From Volutella citrinella (lineage: Eukaryota > Ascomycota > Sordariomycetes > Hypocreales > Nectriaceae): DNA of 64,000 nt. This document shows, piece by piece, positions 1 through 10,797 of this stretch (the stretch's first letter is position 1; each line of letters begins with the position of its first letter). The stretch is taken from NCBI GenBank assembly GCA_034401135.1, contig JAWZSP010000008.1:248001-312000 (forward strand). The letters run 5' to 3'. Made by a program: the position numbers and the translations under genes. The notes beneath the pieces were generated by a model, which searched no databases, was not told where the DNA came from, and saw only the letters and a list, made by a program, of their open reading frames with translations.

Positions 1-785
1 ATGTCGTGCGAGCTGAAGCAGCAAACTCCAAAGTCTGACCGACGGTAAGGTGGGGGAAATGTTTATCGACCTAAGTAAGAATAGTTAGCCGTGAGTCGCA
101 ATGGGAAAGAATGGCAATGACCACGCACCTCTTGGTTGTAGACAGCCTCGCCCTTGAATTCCTTCTTCATCTTACGCTGCGGAATGCCGTCGTAGTGGAT
201 GACGGACTCTGGGTCGAGGGAAAGGCCTTGCAGCTCGCCGCAGATGGTCTTGAGCAACGTGCTGCATCCTGCGCCGGGTCGGCCCAACACAAGCAGGAGC
301 TCGCCGCTCTTGAGCAGCCCCTGGAAGTGGTGCAAGATGCACTTGGGTTCCCTTTTTCCGAAGCTGACGAGCTGGCCAGGGTTCAGTGGCGCAAGGCAAA
401 TGGTGCCAATGGTTTGCTGGGTCTGCAGAGCGGCGCCGGTGCCATAGACGCTGAGGTCCTTGAAGACTACGCCAGTCTTCTTGATGGTGGCGCCAGAGTC
501 CTGGAAGGTTTTCAGGAAAAGCCGCAGCCACTTTTTGACGTCAAACTCGTTGGAGCCGGGATCGAGAGCAGGGTCTGCGGCAAAGTCATCAGAGATGGGG
601 TCATGCGCGGCACTGGCCTGGTGAGAGAAGCCAGTGGCTATTCTCTGCAACTCCGTTTGATCCTGCTCTGGAAATAAGGCTCTTCCATTCCTCTTGCGTG
701 TGTCCGAGTCGATGCTCTTGCTTGGCTCACTGCTGTCCACCAACGACTCATCGTTGAGGGTGCCGGATTGCGTTGAGGCGGCCAT
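1..785 (-). CDS. PDR-type ABC transporter, N-terminal part (cut by window edge)
   Basis: N-terminal part of a pleiotropic-drug-resistance ABC exporter, a plasma-membrane pump that moves hydrophobic compounds out of the cell. Exon 1 is 785-129 and exon 2 is 70-1, split by a 58-bp intron (128-71, GTGCGT...TTAG); the reading continues off the left edge. The start chosen gives MAASTQSG; an in-frame ATG at 917 is possible but adds a less typical leader. Visible features are the ABC N-terminal region (about residues 60-150), the motif VLGRPGAGCSTLLKT (Walker A) and, across the intron, YNQE/VDKHFPHLTVGQTLEFAA, which is characteristic of fungal PDR pumps. Only about 240 residues of an expected 1400-1500 are present. 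The family call is secure; the substrate is unknown. Confidence 0.93.
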
Positions 786-2695
786 TCTGCTCCTGGGGCA
801 GCAACCAAGTGGGTGACAGGGGGGTGGCGACAGGCGGTTGGCGAAGGTGGGAGCTCTCGAGGGCCACAGCTGCTGAGAACTGTGAAAAGTGGTGTTCACG
901 GAGCTCTTCCGAACCATTATATTAGTTGTCGGCTGCGGCTAACGCTGCGTGCAAACTAACTGGGCGTGGTCCCTGGCCGCGCAGCCCCCGGTGAAGCGAA
1001 GGGCCCGAAAACCCGACGAGCTCAGTCACATCTCACGTGGTGACTGGCTATTATTATTAGTCGGTAGTCGGGATGCATAGTGGGTAAATGCCGCCAGCGA
1101 AGGCTTGTTTGGGGTTGTTACGTCGTTTGTGCATCGAGATATTCACATACAGGGCTCGCAAAGTGCACACATGCACTGGAGTGGAGACATCGGATTGCTG
1201 GTTGGGTGTCAGAACCGCTTAGGCAGCGGGATCCGTCTCTAGGCCTAGTGCTCCGAGATCTGGGTGCGTCTGTTTCCCGCTTAGTCATCGCAGTTGACAT
1301 GTTCCGCCTCCTGTCCCCTGACTCCATGTGGCAATACATCCACCGCTAGCGGTATTGTCATACCGTGAACGGGCTCTAGGCAATAGCATCCTGGGCCACA
1401 GGCTTGACAGGCTATAGCGCTATGGCTAGTGTGCTGTGGCAGTGGCCGGGAGCCTGGTTTGGCCGGGAGCCCGCTGTAGCCCGGGGCCTTGTGGCCTGTG
1501 CCCCCTTGTGACCTAGGGCGCTGTGGCATGGGACGAGCCGGCTCCCAAAAGTCACGTGTCTTACGCGCACCGCTAGCGGTGGTTGTGTGGTCGGGTCATG
1601 ACTCCGGCCGGCTGACTACCCTAAATAGTCAATCCGTCGTAAAAGCTTGGGAGAGTAATCACGGGCTAATACTAATAGACACCTCATTAGACCAGTAGCC
1701 ATTGATTGCAGAGACTTGACGTGCCAAGGCCAAGCCGCCAGCTTGTAGAGGTGTTCGGGCCAGCTCGTCATGACCTGTGCTGTCACAACGCTTGAGCTGA
1801 GCTGCATTATAACTAACCTGCTGACGGTCCACAATTTTGCCATCCTCAGTTGACTTCAAGATGGGATTGCAAACTTGCCCGCTCGAGGGAGTTTCGGGAT
1901 TCAAAACATGCAACTGATACTCGGCGAAATTCTAGGAGATTCGATCAAACATGCCATTCACAAGCATGGCACTCGGAATGGGATTCTGCTTTTTGGATGC
2001 CCAAGTCAAATGTCTGTGAATTTCCAGGCACTTACCCATGGAATCAACACGGCATCAATGAATTGTAGCATGGTAGCACACGCGTCAAGCTCCACAATTT
2101 GGCTCGCTGAATGGTTGAGAGGCAAGACAGGTAAGACACAGGAAGAATGCGATCCGGGCTTGGCGGTAAAAGGCGATTCATGAATAAGTATTGGAATGCG
2201 GGATGGACCCCTATATTCGGCTCGGCATAACCTCCCGTGAATCAACAAAGAAAATCTCCCATTCGCTCATTCCAAGAAAGGGACGCGGGTAGAAGTTGAA
2301 CCGATTAGGAAGCAAAAGCAATTGATTGACCTGAAACTCACCCGTTTAGGCGCCCATGTACCGGGGCGGCCGAGCTCCGATAATAAACATATCACGCAAT
2401 GTCCACAGTAGGCGACTTCAACTGGTAAGACTGGATCGAAGAACTGAAAGTAGACTATTGTAGCTCTGCGCTTCTGGACATCCGCTGGCCTTCAACACTT
2501 ATGAACTCCGTCTCAGACTGTTTCTCCGTCGATATGGCCTTGCGAATAAATGCTCGTGACCGAAACCGTTTGTTAGTGCCCAGGTGCTTCTCATAGGAAA
2601 TTTAGAACTCCATCAAATGCTCCAGTTGCCACGGTGCATGCACATCTGCTCACTTCGCATCACCCCAAAGTTTCCACAACTTGACAAAGTCCAAG
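786..2695. other. 1.9-kb intergenic stretch
   Basis: No coding region with family similarity or coding-like codon use was recognised. It serves as the upstream region of the ABC transporter (minus) and contains two copies of a perfect palindrome, ACCGCTAGCGGT, at 1342-1353 and 1568-1581 (the second extended to 14 bp). The short open frames here look random. Confidence 0.6.
1342..1581. repeat. Segment flanked by two identical 12-bp palindromes
   Basis: The self-complementary 12-mer ACCGCTAGCGGT occurs at 1342-1353 and again at 1569-1580, where one further pair (C...G) extends it. The 215 bp between them are GC-rich, with repeated gccgggagcc-like words at about 1450-1475. They could be paired operator-like sites or ends of a small decayed element. 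No target-site duplication is obvious, so the function is unknown. Confidence 0.3.
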
Positions 2696-3360
2696 ATGCA
2701 ATTCAAATACCTTGCTACTCTTTTCTTGGCGCTCTCTCCGAGCAGCAGCGCTTCCCCAGCCACGGGTGCTGAAGCAATCACAGGGCCTTTGGACATCACT
2801 GAGCACAAGGCCCAGGCCGTCGTGGTGAATTTGACTGGCGGTACAATCTCCGGCGTCGGTATCGTGCACAAATACGACGACAGCAGCAACTAGGCGACCT
2901 GGGCATCCATAGAGAATGGTCGCTATGGAAAACCTCTGACGGTGAACTACCATACTGGCAGTATCACCACCGGCGACGACTTCTGGCTGATTACATGGCT
3001 CGGCGAGGACGGCAAGACACTCTACTACACGAAGCCGACTCAAAGCGATTGTGCCTTTTACAACATGTATAAGCTCGCTCGCGATCTCCAGCCCAAGCTT
3101 AGTGCTGGGATAACAACGATACAGAAGTCAAGGCGAGGAGACCTCGGCAACGTCGTCTCGCAAAACATGAAGCTGGTCATTTCGCGACTTCTCGGAACGG
3201 ACAACACTTGCGGTTTCCAGCAGCACACCCTGACGCAAGCTGACGCTGGCAAGCCAGCCACTATCATGCTCCAGCAGGATGGAGTGGTTAGATTTAGGTC
3301 GCCATGGGAACGACGAAGACTGTCTATGCCCCCAAGTCTTTGGTATTGCCAATCGCGTGA
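2696..3360 (+). pseudogene. Broken gene for a secreted URL-daf2-domain (up-regulated in Daf-2) protein
   Basis: The frame starts MQFKYLATLFLALS, a plausible secretion signal, and continues into a body resembling the fungal/nematode 'up-regulated in Daf-2' domain: GIVHKYDDSSN, then ATWASIENGRYG, then YHTGSITTGDDFWLITW and later HTLTQADAGKPATIMLQQDG. Two lesions are seen. A TAG at 2891-2893 interrupts the domain exactly where a residue is expected, consistent with CAG to TAG (a CpA to TpA change, as RIP makes). Near 3300 the frame must shift by one base to reach the expected end TVYAPKSLVLPIA and the TGA at 3358-3360. An intron over the stop would delete conserved residues, so I prefer a pseudogene. 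Function in fungi is unknown. Confidence 0.65.
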
Positions 3361-3985
3361 TACTGACATTGACTGGACCAGGAGGCGTCAGGATTGAGGG
3401 GAGATATAGACGGTGGCATTGGTGCCGGTACTTGACCATAGAGAAGACCAACCAACTGCTTGATGACTCTTGCCTGTTCCCTCTGCAAGAGGGAGCCTCA
3501 TTGATTACTGCAAATTGCATGGCAAGTGTAGTCGTTGCGTTGGCGGTATACACATCGAATCTATGTTGGTTGAAAAGACCACATCTCGATCACGGCCATT
3601 ACCGAGCTGCGTATGCATATCATCAAACAATGCAAACACCAGTCAGCAGACCTCTTGGCGCATTTCGGTCACATATTGTCCCACGGGGTGTAAGAGAAAG
3701 ATTCGGGCCGCCGTCAGCACTAGAACCGAAACGCCAGCCGTATGACAGCCAGTGCAAATGTAAGCAATGCAATGTCAGGAACCCGGTTACGTCACCACTA
3801 AAGTCCCAATGCCGTGCTCATAAGCCCATGACCCCGCCTTTGCTGTTGACGCGGCACAAGTCCCTTTGGCATCGCCCAAATGCGACTCTCAGTTCTTTCT
3901 TCCTAGACCTCGTCATCAAACGTCCATATCATTGAGCTTTTCACGCCCCTGAACAGTCGAGCCGCTCCATCCAGCGAGAATCGAG
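3361..3985. other. Intergenic stretch upstream of a P450 gene
   Basis: An open frame crosses most of this interval on the plus strand (to about 3935), but its residues look like a random translation with no family motif. I treat it as the promoter region of the P450 gene that starts at 3986. Confidence 0.5.
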
Positions 3986-5911
3986 ATGGATGTCATCCAC
4001 GGCCTTACGATGGGGGACATCACATCCCGGCTGCGCTGGGTTCTGCTTGTCCCTTTACTCTTCGCCTTTTACACCGTCGGGGACTTCCTTTGGAGAGGTT
4101 TCCGGGCGAGGAGCGGCATCAGGAAGCTCAAGGCCCAAGGCATAGTATGACCACCTCCTATTTATTTCCATCAGAGTAAATATTTGCCGCCAAATTAGGG
4201 ATTGGCTAACAAAGGGCAGCCTACGATAGCCCACTCAATAGTATTCGGTCACCTCAAGGTTATGAAGGACTTTAGAAATGAGCACCCCGAGGACGCCAAC
4301 ATTCTGCATCTTCAGCTCTGGATTGGCAATAATTTTAAGAGATTCTTACCTGGTCTCGATGAAGTCCCGCCGATTATATACTTGGACTTGTGGCCTGTAT
4401 TTAAGGAGCCCTTGGCTATCGTCTTCAACCTCGAAATGGCGCGGCAGCTTACCCAGACTGCGGCATTACCAAGGAGCGATTTGCAGCGGAGCCTCTTCAC
4501 TGCATTAACTAACAATGATGACCTCTTCTCAATGGATGGCCACCAGTGGAAGACTTGGCGCAGCAGGTTCAACCCTGCCTTTAGTATTAAGAGCATTACG
4601 GCTCTCATTCCAGCCATGATTGATGAGATGGAAATATTCTCTGAGTCGCTGGAGCAGATGGCTGGCAGCAGGGGAGAATGGGGACCTGTATTCCAGCTGG
4701 CTCCCAAGACCGACGGTCTCACTCTGGACGTTATTTCCCGAGCACTTCTGTGAGTATTGCATGTCACACTGACGTTATTCCCTTGGCCGAAGCGCTCACA
4801 GCGAGAGCAGAGACAACAGGTTACACGAGCAGACCTCCCCACGCGAGTCACCGTTTCGCGTTGGCATCTACGAAAGTATCCGTCTGGGCATCAAGGTGAG
4901 GTTCTCAGCGTCGTCCATTGGCAAAGTGTTTCAATTTAGGGAGCTTGCTGCCTGTTGGAAGATGCTCGAGTACCATGCCAACGCCATGGCCAACTTTCTC
5001 CAACCCCTGATATCACACACCATCAGTCCGAAGAATGAACAGAGCCTTAGGAAGACAATTGTTAAGATCGCATGGGATAGTTCTCTGACGGAGAAAGGAG
5101 CAGAGACTACTGCATCGTCAAAGGAAGCCTTTGTCAAGACAATGACAAATCAACTCAAGATTTTCCTATTTGCTGGCATGGACACGACAAGCACTACTAT
5201 TTGCTGGATCTTCAAGCTTCTCCAGGACAACCCCGAGTGTCTAGCCAAGCTCCGAGCAGAGCACGACGAAGTCCTTGGCACTGATCCAACTCGCACGACC
5301 GACCTTCTTCGACAATCCCCTCATTTGCTGAACCAACTGCCCTACACAACGGCGGTCATCAAGGAGACGCTCCGGCTCAAGGCTCCGGCATCGACCCAAC
5401 GACAAGGACAGAAGGGATTCTTCTTGACGCTGCGGGGCTTATTAGACAAGAAGTATCCAACCGAAGGGTGCTTCATTGACGAGGGCACCCACTGGCTGCA
5501 GCGGGATGCCCGGCTCTGGACACGCCCTAAAGACTTCTTGCCTCAGCGCTGGCTCGCGGTCAAGGGCGACCCTCTATACCCTCTCGCTCATTCATTCCGG
5601 GCCTTTGGTCTTGGTGCGAGGTCCTGCATGGGCCTGGAACTTGCAATGACAGAAATGCGACTGGCCTTGGCCATTGTGGCCCGAAAGCTCGATATTGCTG
5701 AGGCGTGGGACAAGTGGGACAAGCTCAAGTACGTATTACTTTGCATCCAAGGACGCTAGGCATGTGATAGCCGATGCGAATGCATGCTAACAAGCGCCAC
5801 AGGGGTCCTGACTACCCAAAGCACACTATTGACGGAGAACGGCTCTACCCAACTGGAATAGGCCCAGCGCATCTGAAGGATGACATGCCCGTTCATGTCA
5901 GATTGCGTTAG
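3986..5911 (+). CDS. Cytochrome P450 monooxygenase
   Basis: Haem-thiolate monooxygenase predicted to be anchored in the ER membrane. Exons are 3986-4144, 4220-4749, 4802-5728 and 5803-5911, giving 574 residues. Introns are 75, 52 and 74 bp and all phases close. An N-terminal hydrophobic anchor (WVLLVPLLFAFYTV, about residues 18-31) is followed by RKLKAQGI/PTIAHSIVFGHL. The I-helix motif FAGMDTTSTT, the ExxR motif KETLRL and the haem loop FRAFGLGARSCMG (Cys505) are all present. The region 4750-4940 looks broken at first sight, but splicing 4750-4801 restores an open frame. Substrate unknown. It stands apart from the downstream catabolic block. Confidence 0.9.
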
Positions 5912-6354
5912 CTGAGATGCGCACCAGGGGACAGGCAGCTTTTGGCTATATGTCCTGTCCTTGTCCCATCTACAGCGTGAGAAACACCCAACGCCGCTCA
6001 GTCAGGTTAAATGTAAATATACATACGCTGCTCGCAAACCCATAGTAGCTCTGCCACGATATATTTCTCCGTAATAATCAGCGTATCGGAAATGCCTCTG
6101 TGCGCCGCTTTGCTCAGTTAACAGTCACCATCGAGACTAGCCGCAGTAGTGGCCAGTCCCCGGTTCGTCGCGTGGCTAGCCGGAAAGTTCCGTCAAGCCA
6201 TACAATAGTTCGCTCTGATAAAGAGCTCGCTATTTGCCGTGCCCCAGGCCAGTAGTCATGTGCTGCTGAATTCAAAAGGCCATGGCGCCTTGTCTCACCT
6301 CGACATCCCCGCATGATCCGCATCCTCTAATAAATCCCAGATGGTATCGCGGCC
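5912..6354. other. Intergenic stretch
   Basis: 3' region of the P450 gene and upstream region of the membrane-protein gene at 6355. No feature was recognised. Confidence 0.5.
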
Positions 6355-7165
6355 ATGAGCTCCGGAGTTACAAGCACAGAATCGGGGTACATCTGCGGGG
6401 TGTTTAATGACAACCCTAGTAAGTGAATGCACTCACCTTTGCTTTTCCAAGTACTGACACGCTAGACTACTCGGCTGGTTGCGGGTCGGAATCGGCATGC
6501 TACACTCCTCTGGGCGGAAGTGCCTGGGGATGCTGTGGAACAGCCACTTGCTATGTGCCCGCCACATGCGAAGATGGTGGCGCCCAATACTGCGGGGGGA
6601 CTCCGACGTCTCTCTGCGAGAGGACACCTATAATGCGCTGGTATGGCTCTCAGAAAGGACATGAAAGGAGCAACAGGGTGGATCGTTAACGCGACCTTCT
6701 AGCACATACAGCGGCTCAACAAAATGTTTGAAGTTCGTCCTTGAAACCGGCTCTCTTGACGAGAACAAACTCACATCATGGGGCTGTGGGCCATCGCCAA
6801 CAGAATTCATCCTCAGACCATATGTTGGTACTGACACGCCGGCAACGACGTCGGCGACAACAACGGCGACGACGGCGACGGCGGGTGCGAGTGCTCAACA
6901 AGCGCACAGTTCAGGGCTATCAGAAGGCGGAATTATTGCTCTGAGTGTGACTCTTCCTGTTGCAGGTATCCTGGGGCTTTTGGCAGCATGGTATCTGATT
7001 CGGAAGAGAAAACGGGACGCCCGGTCGGCAGCAGCAAGGGCAGTCCAACCGGTTAAGCAAGAGAATGTGAATCCCGTGCTGTCTGAGCTGCAAGGCACGG
7101 ATACTGTGGGAGGCGTATACGAAGCCGACGGCAGCGAGTTCCGAGCAGAGTTGCCAGGTAGGTGA
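6355..7165 (+). CDS. Cysteine-rich single-pass membrane protein, unknown function
   Basis: Exons 6355-6418, 6466-6640 and 6703-7165 give 233 residues. The N-terminal ~90 residues hold many cysteines in short spacings (YICG, AGCGSESACY, GCCGTATCY, ATCEDGG, KCLKF, SWGCGPSP), typical of small extracellular fungal modules. A Thr/Ala-rich linker follows (about 120-150), encoded by a low-complexity ACG/GCG tract at about 6841-6884. Then comes one hydrophobic segment (about 156-179, GGIIALSVTLPVAGILGLLAAWYLI) stopped by RKRKR, and a charged cytoplasmic tail. The layout matches type-I fungal wall-sensor-like or WSC/Mid2-like proteins. No clear signal peptide is present, so an upstream exon may be missing. 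No specific family was recognised. Confidence 0.7.
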
Positions 7166-8331
7166 AGGGGAGTTGTGTATAAAATGTCAACAGGCGCTTT
7201 GGGGAAGCCGGTCGTCAAGTTGGGGCTGGTAGAGAATGGAACTGGTGATGGACTCCCTCCTTGTTCGACGACATGCCACACCTCGTACCCACTTTATGCT
7301 GATTAAGCGGCCTCTCGGCCCAAGTTCTGGCCCATACAGGCTGCCGAAACCTGCTGATACAGGGCGCTAAACTGATCAAATGCGCATCCATACTCTTTGC
7401 TATTCGGCCAGTCCTTTTTATGCAGGCGGCTTAGTGTCAGGGTCCAAATCCACAGAACGATAAGGCCGGCTAACAGTTTCTATATGGAGCACTTCGACTG
7501 CTGAACCATGATTTGACGTCGATTCTTCATTCCGCTCCACGTCTTACGAGAGAAGCCATGAAGGTTTAAATAACCTGGATCCTTTAAAGGTACTGAAGAT
7601 GACTCAAAGTGCGCTAGTATTATCTTCTGCCTGTTTACTAGGGGATGGCCTTTATCTTTATACTGTGCTCTAAGTGGAAGTGGATCCCTTTCGGAGGCTT
7701 AGGGTAGCTGGACTGTTCTCCCTTCTCCGCATCAAGAAACTATTCTTTGGCTGCGAAAGGGGGGCAGAGCCGAGAATGGATTGAGTTAATTAAGAAAATA
7801 TAGCTAGCAAAGCCAGCAGACTACCCCCGATTCTCATGAGTATTGTAAATGAATGATTAGTGTCCTCCCACTTCAAACTGCTAATAAAAGCTGGTGATTT
7901 CAGGCAAACCTTGGTCCAATTGAACCCACTTGCAGCACTGGCATTTTCAGCCTAGTCTTGAGCGCGAGCCGTAGATCAACATGATGGTACTAGGGTAAGG
8001 GGGTCTTCCCCACGTTGGGAGGGTCTGGGCTTTTCTAGCCCGAAACCACATCCCTCCCAAAGCCGGCTACCACCATATCCGTTGAAGTAGGCAAACAGTC
8101 GCCCTGTCGGGTAGAGTGGTTCAAGCTAGCGGGATCCGACAGCATGGGTCCCTCCTCCATATCACAAGAGGAAGGTCGGTCGAACAAGAGCAAATCCGGG
8201 GTTCCTCGGTCCTGGGGTCGTACTTGGATGAACAGATTTAAGTAGTACATCGTCGTCAAGTTGAAGATGGCTCTCCCAAAGTATCTGCCTTTGCTTCTGC
8301 TGTTTGCTACGATACTGATACATTACACTCC
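7166..8331. other. 1.17-kb intergenic stretch
   Basis: No gene was recognised. It contains the promoter of the sugar transporter starting at 8332. Short open frames on both strands show no family motif. Confidence 0.5.
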
Positions 8332-10139
8332 ATGGGCATTTTCAAGAATAGCGATGAATCGGCTGTTGGCCCAGCCCTTGCGGCAGTATGTTACGAATGA
8401 ACCCGCTTTTGTCAGTCTCATACTCACCGTGTTCATCGCAGGTCCTGCCAGACAACCCCAGGCCATGGTATAAGACTGCGCATCTTATCAAGCTCAACCT
8501 TTGTTTGATGGTTCCGCTTCTCTCCTCGACGACGCTGGGATACGATGGTATGCGACACCTTGTCTGCGTCTAAGCTCGTACAATAACACCAAATGCTCTA
8601 GGCTCCATGATGAACGGACTTCAGACCCTGCCCCAGTGGCGGGCTTTTTTTGGTAAGCCCGAGGGAGCAATCCTTGGTCTCATGAACTCCGTGTACCCGT
8701 TGGGCAAGGTTGTTGGCATGATCATCGTCACATATGTGTCGGATCGCTGGGGTCGAAAGCTTCCTCTTCTGATTGGCATGGTTACGTGCATTGGCTTTGC
8801 AATTATGCAAGGACTGTCGCAGAATTTGGCCACGTTTGTCACGTCGCGGGCTTTGCTGGGCTGTGCTACGTCCTTCATTAGCCAGGCGAGCCCGATCCTT
8901 ATAACCGAGGTGGCATATCCAACTCACCGGGGAAAGATTACGGCCCTGTACAACACATTTTATGTAAGTGCCCCCCCCGGAACTACAAGAGGCGGCAGGC
9001 GTTTCAAGGGATGCTCATTCCGATGACTCTAGTACTTTGGTGCCATCTTCGCTGCCTGGTCTACCTTTGGGACCTTCAAGATCGCTTCAACCTGGAGTTG
9101 GCGTATTCCCTCTTTGCTGCAGGGGGCGATACCAGCCATTCAGCTGGCCGGCCTCTTCTTCGTCCCGGAATCTCCAAGGTGTGGCTTTTCAGTCCACACG
9201 AATTCAGAACATCGGCTGACAATAAGTAGATGGCTTATCTCCCGTGGCCGCAAAGACGAAGCCAGGCAAATATTTGCTACTTATCACGCGGGTGGCGATC
9301 TCAACAGCCCCCTCGTGGACTTTGAAGTCACCGAAGTCGAACAGGCCCTCGAAGGAGAGAACCAGGAAGCATCCCAAAACTCATGGCTAGATCTGCTTCG
9401 GGGCCCGGCTAACCGGAAGCGCACCCTCATTGCTGTTATTGTTGGCTGGTTCTCCCAGTGGTGCGGCGTCGCAGTCACGTCGTACTATCTCACCCTCGTC
9501 CTCAACACAATTGGCATCACAGAAGTAAAGGATCAAACGCTCATCAATGGTTTACTCCAAGTCTTCAATTGGATCATTGCAACCTTCTTGGGCGCGCTTA
9601 TGGTTGATCGTCTTGGCCGACGCTCCCTCTTCCTGATCTCAACCGCGGGCATGTTAGGGAGCTATATCGCCTGGACCGGCCTTACGTCTTACTTTATTGA
9701 AAGCCGCAACGAGGCAGCAGGCCGTGCTGTTGTCGCGTTCATCTTCATCTTTTACTTCTTCTACGATATTGCGTGGACGCCGCTCTTGCAAGCATACCCT
9801 GTTGAGATTTTCCAGTACACTCTTCGTGGGCGCGGGCTGTCACTCACCTATATTACTGCCGCTACAGGTCTGATCGTGGGTAACCAGGTGAATCCTATCG
9901 CGATGAAGGCGATTTCTTGGAAGTACTATATTGTTTTTTGCTGTGTCCTTGGCTTCCTATTCGTCATCATTTGGTTCCTGTTCCCTGAGACAAAGGGCCG
10001 CACTCTGGAAGAGATCAGGGAGGTCTTTGAAGGCAAGATTTCGACCAGTCGAGACCTTGAGCCGGAGGATAAACTCAAAGAAGAGGGTGGCAACGCCTCT
10101 TTAGCTCATGTTCAGCACAAGGAAGTTGATCGTGTTTAA
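8332..10139 (+). CDS. MFS sugar transporter (hexose/lactose permease-like)
   Basis: Major-facilitator sugar:H+ symporter of the plasma membrane. Exons are 8332-8385, 8442-8547, 8602-8963, 9033-9178 and 9230-10139, giving 525 residues. The tiny first exon (MGIFKNSDESAVGPALAA) joins VLPDNPRPWYK, the usual start of fungal lactose-permease-like porters. Other family marks are GYDGSMMNGLQTLPQW, DRWGRKLPLL, PVFVPESPR-type FFVPESPR/W, VDRLGRRSLFL, and the end PETKGRTLEEI. All introns are 51-69 bp with matching phases, so the gene looks intact. It lies next to the beta-glucosidase and could import the sugar released, but it lacks the shared promoter motif of that block. Confidence 0.93.
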
Positions 10140-10491
10140 GAGGAGTCTTGGATGACTGGATCATTGGGCAAGGCGATATGAGTGAGCTGCGTTCTGGGAC
10201 CTTTATTTCGTCCGGTCGACCGACGGCGTTCACATACCAGACAGCCACACCATTTGGCTCAATGTGAAATAATTCAGCTCTTCTTAGACTTGTGTGCAAT
10301 GATGCCTCTGTTGGCTTGAAGCGTTTGGGGTGTTGAGTAAAATCGCCAGCTCACGTCTTGCTGCGTCACCCACGGCCGAGTAACAGACTGACACAGTCGT
10401 GATTCCTTGTAGTGAACGGCTATCATGTAACGAGTGAGAGATAATTCCGGCCCGACAATGATAATTTAATCATACAAAAATGTAGTGTTAC
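10140..10491. other. Intergenic stretch
   Basis: 3' flank of the sugar transporter. Nothing recognised apart from the TATA-like box that follows at 10492. Confidence 0.5.
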
Positions 10492-10499
10492 TATATAAA
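10492..10499 (+). promoter_or_regulatory. TATA-like box upstream of a small ORF
   Basis: TATATAAA lies 123 bp before the ATG at 10622, a usual fungal distance. It is the main reason to take the small plus-strand frame seriously. Confidence 0.4.
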
Positions 10500-10621
10500 G
10501 GCCCTTGCGTGCCTCCTGCCCCATTCTCTGCACCGCCGAGCCATTCCTTACTTAGCAGACTCACTTGATTACGCAGTGGATACTCGAAAGTGACTTTCAA
10601 ATTGAGTGAAATGGAATAAGA

Positions 10622-10774
10622 ATGAGTACCTACAACCTCCGAGGCCCCAAAAAGGCTACCGCCGTCACCTTTATCGGAAGGGATGATCACGGCGGCTTGC
10701 TAACCTTCAACACCCTCGAGTCTCTATGGACGGACGAACATCGTTGGGAACGAGTCCCTTCGAGCAGTAGCTAA
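10622..10774 (+). CDS. Possible small gene, 50 residues, unknown
   Basis: ATG at 10622, stop TAA at 10772-10774. The product begins MSTYNLRGPKKATAVTFIGR and ends in a run of serines. Codons are rich in C at the third position (TAC, AAC, CTC, GGC, ACC, GTC, ATC, CAC), as in real genes of this window, and a TATA box lies 123 bp upstream. There is no signal peptide and no known domain. It sits convergent to the beta-glucosidase gene, 23 bp from its stop codon. It may be a real short gene or a chance frame. Confidence 0.3.
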   Translation: MSTYNLRGPKKATAVTFIGRDDHGGLLTFNTLESLWTDEHRWERVPSSSS

Positions 10775-10797
10775 GGGCCTCGGAGACAGAAATGAAG

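Noticed and set aside
111..677. 188-residue open frame opposite the ABC transporter
   Set aside because: Antisense shadow; the minus strand carries clear PDR motifs and a matching intron.
3279..3935. 218-residue plus-strand open frame
   Set aside because: No family motif, biased residues, overlaps the end of the broken URL-daf2 gene.
4750..4940. P450 at 3986 as a pseudogene because three frames seem needed here
   Set aside because: Splicing a normal 52-bp intron at 4750-4801 gives one continuous frame.
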